Origin: Pelomicrobium methylotrophicum
GTDB lineage: Bacteria; Pseudomonadota; Gammaproteobacteria; Burkholderiales; UBA6910
Reading direction: 5' to 3'
Length of the DNA: 64,000 bases
Assembly: GCF_008014345.1 (NCBI RefSeq)
Contig: NZ_VPFL01000003.1
Coordinates: 62,001 to 126,000 of the forward strand
Part shown: positions 56,850-64,000 of the stretch, piece by piece
Layout: the number at the start of each line of letters is the position of its first letter
Position numbering within the stretch: the first letter of the stretch is position 1
Notes under the pieces: generated by a model
What the model was told of the DNA's origin: nothing
What the model saw: the letters and a program-made list of their open reading frames with translations, nothing else
Databases searched by the model: none
Translations under genes and position numbers: made by a program

Positions 56850-58940
56850 CTATTTCTTGTTGATGATCGCTTCCGCCACGTTGCGAGGCGCTTCGGCGTA
56901 GTGCTTGAATTCCATGGTGTACGTCGCGCGGCCCTGGGTCAGCGAACGCAGCGTAGTGGAATAACCGAACATCTCGGCAAGCGGCACTTCCGCGCGGATC
57001 ACCTTGAGGCCCGGACGATCCTCCATGCCCTGGACGATACCGCGGCGGGAAGACAGGTCTCCCATAACGTTCCCCATGAACTCTTCGGGCGTTTCCACTT
57101 CCACCGCCATCATCGGTTCGAGCAAAGTGGGATTGGCCTTCCTGAGTGCCTCCTTGAAGCCGATCGAGGCCGCCATCTTGAACGCGTTCTCACTCGAATC
57201 CACCTCATGATAGGAGCCGTCGAACAGCGTGACTTTCACGTCCACGACCGGGAAGCCGGCCAATACGCCGTTAGGCAGCGTTTCCTCAAGGCCCTTCTGG
57301 ACTGCCGGGATGTACTCTCGGGGCACGACGCCGCCCTTGATCGCATCGATGAACTCGAACCCTTTGCCGGGCTCGTTGGGCTCCACTCGCAGCCATACGT
57401 GGCCGTATTGCCCACGGCCGCCGGTCTGCTTGATGAACTTGCCTTCGGCTTCGGCCGCCTTCTTGATGGTCTCCCGGTAGGCGACTTGGGGCGCGCCGAC
57501 GTTGGCCTCCACGCCGAATTCCCGCCGCATCCGATCGACGATGATCTCCAGATGCAGCTCGCCCATGCCGGAGATGATGGTCTGGCCGGACTCTTCGTCG
57601 GTACGCACGCGAAAGGACGGATCCTCCTGGGCCAGGCGGGAGAGGGCGACACCCATCTTCTCCTGGTCCGCCTTGGTCTTCGGCTCCACCGCCACGTGGA
57701 TCACCGGCTCGGGGAACTCCATGCGCTCCAGAGTGATGACGTTGTTGGGATCGCACAGCGTGTCGCCGGTGGTGGCCTCCTTGAGTCCCACGACGGCGGC
57801 GATGTCGCCCGCGCGCACCTCTTTGATCTCCGCACGCTCGTTGGCGTGCATTTGCAGCAGGCGCCCGATCCGCTCCTTTCTGCCCTTGACGGAGTTAAGG
57901 ACAGTGTCGCCAGAGCTCAAAACACCGGAATAAACCCGCAGGAAAGTGAGCTGCCCGACATAGGGGTCGGTCATAATTTTGAATGCCAGGGCGGAGAAAG
58001 GCGCATCATCGCTCGCCTCGCGCTCGCCAGGCTGGCCGTTTTCCAGCACGCCTCTGACAGGCGGGATGTCGACGGGAGACGGCAGGTAGTCGATCACCGC
58101 ATCCAGCATGGCCTGAACGCCCTTGTTCTTGAACGCGGAACCACACAGCATGGGCACGATCTCGAACGAGATGGTACGGCTGCGCAGACCCTTCTTGATG
58201 TCCTCGACCGAGAGGTCCCCCTGTTCGAGGTACTTGTTCATGAGCTCCTCGTTGGCCTCGGCAGCGCTCTCCACCATCTTCTCGCGCCACTCCTGGGCCT
58301 GGTCCCGCAAGTGGGCCGGGATGTCCCTGAGCTCGAACTTCATCCCCTGGGTGGAATCGTCCCAGAAAATCGCTTTCATGCGCACCAGGTCGACCACGCC
58401 CTCGAACTTCTCTTCCGCTCCGATCGGAATCTGGATCGGAACGGGGTTGGCCTTGAGTCGCGCCTTCATCTGGTCGTAGACCTTGAAGAAGTCGGCCCCC
58501 TGTCGATCCATCTTGTTGACAAAGGCGAGCCGCGGCACGCGGTACTTGTTGGCCTGGCGCCACACCGTCTCCGACTGGGGCTGCACACCGCCCACCGCGC
58601 AGTACACCATGCACGCCCCATCGAGCACGCGCATGGAACGCTCCACTTCGATGGTGAAGTCTACGTGCCCCGGCGTGTCGATGATGTTGATCCGGTGCTC
58701 CGGGTAATTCTGATCCATGCCCTTCCAGAAGCACGTGGTGGCGGCAGACGTGATGGTGATCCCGCGCTCTCGTTCCTGCTCCATCCAGTCCATGATCGCG
58801 GCGCCGTCGTGCACCTCGCCGATCTTGTGCGAGACGCCGGTATAGAACAGGATGCGCTCGGTGGTCGTGGTCTTGCCGGCATCAATGTGAGCACTGATGC
58901 CGATGTTACGGTAGCGCTGGATGGGAGTCGTACGTGGCAC
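56850..58940 (-). CDS. fusA: Elongation factor G
   Basis: 696 residues catalysing ribosomal translocation. GTPase motifs are AHIDAGKTT near 17-25, DTPGHVDFT near 88-96 and NKMD near 142-145. Domain IV and V sequences ([13 protein letters not shown] and later [20 protein letters not shown]) are complete. Starts 24 bp after rpsG. Confidence 0.98.
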   Translation of the reverse strand: MPRTTPIQRYRNIGISAHIDAGKTTTTERILFYTGVSHKIGEVHDGAAIMDWMEQERERGITITSAATTCFWKGMDQNYPEHRINIIDTPGHVDFTIEVERSMRVLDGACMVYCAVGGVQPQSETVWRQANKYRVPRLAFVNKMDRQGADFFKVYDQMKARLKANPVPIQIPIGAEEKFEGVVDLVRMKAIFWDDSTQGMKFELRDIPAHLRDQAQEWREKMVESAAEANEELMNKYLEQGDLSVEDIKKGLRSRTISFEIVPMLCGSAFKNKGVQAMLDAVIDYLPSPVDIPPVRGVLENGQPGEREASDDAPFSALAFKIMTDPYVGQLTFLRVYSGVLSSGDTVLNSVKGRKERIGRLLQMHANERAEIKEVRAGDIAAVVGLKEATTGDTLCDPNNVITLERMEFPEPVIHVAVEPKTKADQEKMGVALSRLAQEDPSFRVRTDEESGQTIISGMGELHLEIIVDRMRREFGVEANVGAPQVAYRETIKKAAEAEGKFIKQTGGRGQYGHVWLRVEPNEPGKGFEFIDAIKGGVVPREYIPAVQKGLEETLPNGVLAGFPVVDVKVTLFDGSYHEVDSSENAFKMAASIGFKEALRKANPTLLEPMMAVEVETPEEFMGNVMGDLSSRRGIVQGMEDRPGLKVIRAEVPLAEMFGYSTTLRSLTQGRATYTMEFKHYAEAPRNVAEAIINKK

Positions 58941-58964
58941 TGCTGGAGACTTTCCTGACTTGGG

Positions 58965-59444
<480 letters not shown>

Positions 59445-59470
59445 TCACCCCTGTGCTCTTGTTCCGACCC

Positions 59471-59848
59471 TCAGCCGGCCTTGGGCCGCTTTGCTCCGTA
59501 CTTGGAACGCCCCTGCTTGCGATCCTTCACGCCGGCGGTGTCCAGGCTCCCGCGAACGATGTGATAACGGACCCCGGGCAGGTCCTTGACCCGCCCCCCG
59601 CGGATCAGGACCACCGAGTGTTCCTGGAGGTTGTGCCCTTCACCACCGATGTAGCCGATGACTTCATAGCCATTGGTCAGGCGCACTTTGGCCACCTTCC
59701 GCAGAGCTGAGTTGGGCTTCTTCGGCGTTGTGGTATAGACGCGAGTGCAAACGCCGCGCTTCTGGGGGCAACCCTCGAGCGCCGGGACTTTGCTCTTGAC
59801 CCGCTTGGGTTCGCGGGGCTTGCGTACGAGCTGGTTGATTGTTGGCAT
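59471..59848 (-). CDS. rpsL: 30S ribosomal protein S12
   Basis: 125 residues. The streptomycin-related lysines K43 (TTPKKPNSA) and K88 (GGRVKDLPG) are both lysine, i.e. the sensitive form. The decoding-site motif [20 protein letters not shown] is intact. First gene of the str operon. Confidence 0.98.
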   Translation of the reverse strand: MPTINQLVRKPREPKRVKSKVPALEGCPQKRGVCTRVYTTTPKKPNSALRKVAKVRLTNGYEVIGYIGGEGHNLQEHSVVLIRGGRVKDLPGVRYHIVRGSLDTAGVKDRKQGRSKYGAKRPKAG

Positions 59849-59913
59849 GATTGACCTTGTTTGCCGAATCGATCGCCGGGTCTGTGCCAGGCCCCGGCCG
59901 CACCTGACGTTCC

Positions 59914-59944
59914 AAAAAGCCGGGACGGCACGAATGCCGTCCCG
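59914..59944 (-). terminator. Terminator between rpoC and rpsL
   Basis: 10-bp stem CGGGACGGCA/TGCCGTCCCG with a UUCG tetraloop on the minus strand (59921-59930 with 59935-59944), followed by GCTTTTTGG. It lies about 65 bp before the rpsL start, so str transcription may begin separately or be read through. Confidence 0.82.
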
Positions 59945-59977
59945 TCTTCAACTACCGAATTCAGCCGCTTTCGAAAG

Positions 59978-59999
59978 GACCGGCCAGAAATGGCCGGTC
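59978..59999. repeat. Second hairpin in the rpoC-rpsL gap
   Basis: Perfect 9-bp inverted repeat GACCGGCCA-GAAA-TGGCCGGTC, 33 bp upstream of the UUCG terminator on the minus strand. It has no T-tract directly after it on the minus strand. Two stable hairpins in tandem after rpoC suggest 3'-end stabilisation or backup termination. Confidence 0.6.
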
Positions 60000-60042
60000 G
60001 CTCGAAAAAGACTGTCAATTTTATGGGGTTAATAAACCTCTG

Positions 60043-64000
<3,958 letters not shown>

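Noticed and set aside
56781-58958. Long plus-strand frame (725 codons) opposite fusA
   Set aside because: Mirror of a high-GC highly conserved gene. Protein is His/Arg/Gly-rich with no recognisable domain.

Overview
The window is about 65% GC. Its backbone is one uninterrupted minus-strand block running rpoC, str (rpsL-rpsG-fusA-tuf), S10, spc and alpha (41.3-64.0 kb). Gene order, protein lengths and the flanking cluster fmdB-DUF502-aspS-nudB fit a Betaproteobacterium. A periplasmic SoxXA cytochrome and a TRAP importer suggest a metabolically versatile, possibly sulfur-oxidising organism. I cannot name a genus from sequence alone. No tRNA, rRNA, CRISPR array or prophage was seen.

Layout. 0-5 kb: a TerC-family membrane protein under a yybP-ykoY manganese riboswitch with its own terminator, an AEC-type permease, a 2-hydroxyacid dehydrogenase, a decayed transposase and an amidase. 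5-9 kb: a TRAP transporter (dctP, dctQ, dctM) with an intrinsic terminator between the binding protein and the membrane subunits. 9-16.6 kb: a CPA2 cation/proton antiporter divergent from a complete Mrp operon in which mrpA and mrpB are fused. 16.6-22 kb: a lutA-lutB-mmsA-lutC operon divergent from an IclR regulator. 22-30 kb: an isolated egtD, a PBP7-like peptidase, an Atm1-type ABC exporter, a fused soxXA gene with an unusual upstream region, a YbhP-like phosphodiesterase and nadA. 30-41 kb: nudB, aspS, DUF502, fmdB, a phosphotransacetylase-family protein, ssb, yajR, uvrA, a glycerate 2-kinase and a SAM hydrolase.

The most interesting stretch is the 571-bp gap upstream of soxXA (27355-27925). 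It carries a textbook sigma-54 promoter (TGGCACG-N4-TTGCT), a predicted transcript of about 79 nt ending in an intrinsic terminator, and between its two hairpins a single-stranded CU-rich tract complementary to Shine-Dalgarno sequences, including that of soxXA itself. A perfect 16-bp palindrome lies about 110-125 bp upstream of the predicted start, where an enhancer-binding protein would sit. This reads as a sigma-54-controlled small RNA, or a terminator-attenuated leader, linked to soxXA.

Other points of note are the soxX-soxA fusion itself; a dispersed GTGAAACG-type intergenic repeat present at two distant sites that share an identical 16-mer; a tuf gene whose codon usage differs from the surrounding ribosomal genes; mmsA inserted in a lactate-utilisation operon; and hairpins and promoter-like signals at the str, spc and alpha operon boundaries.
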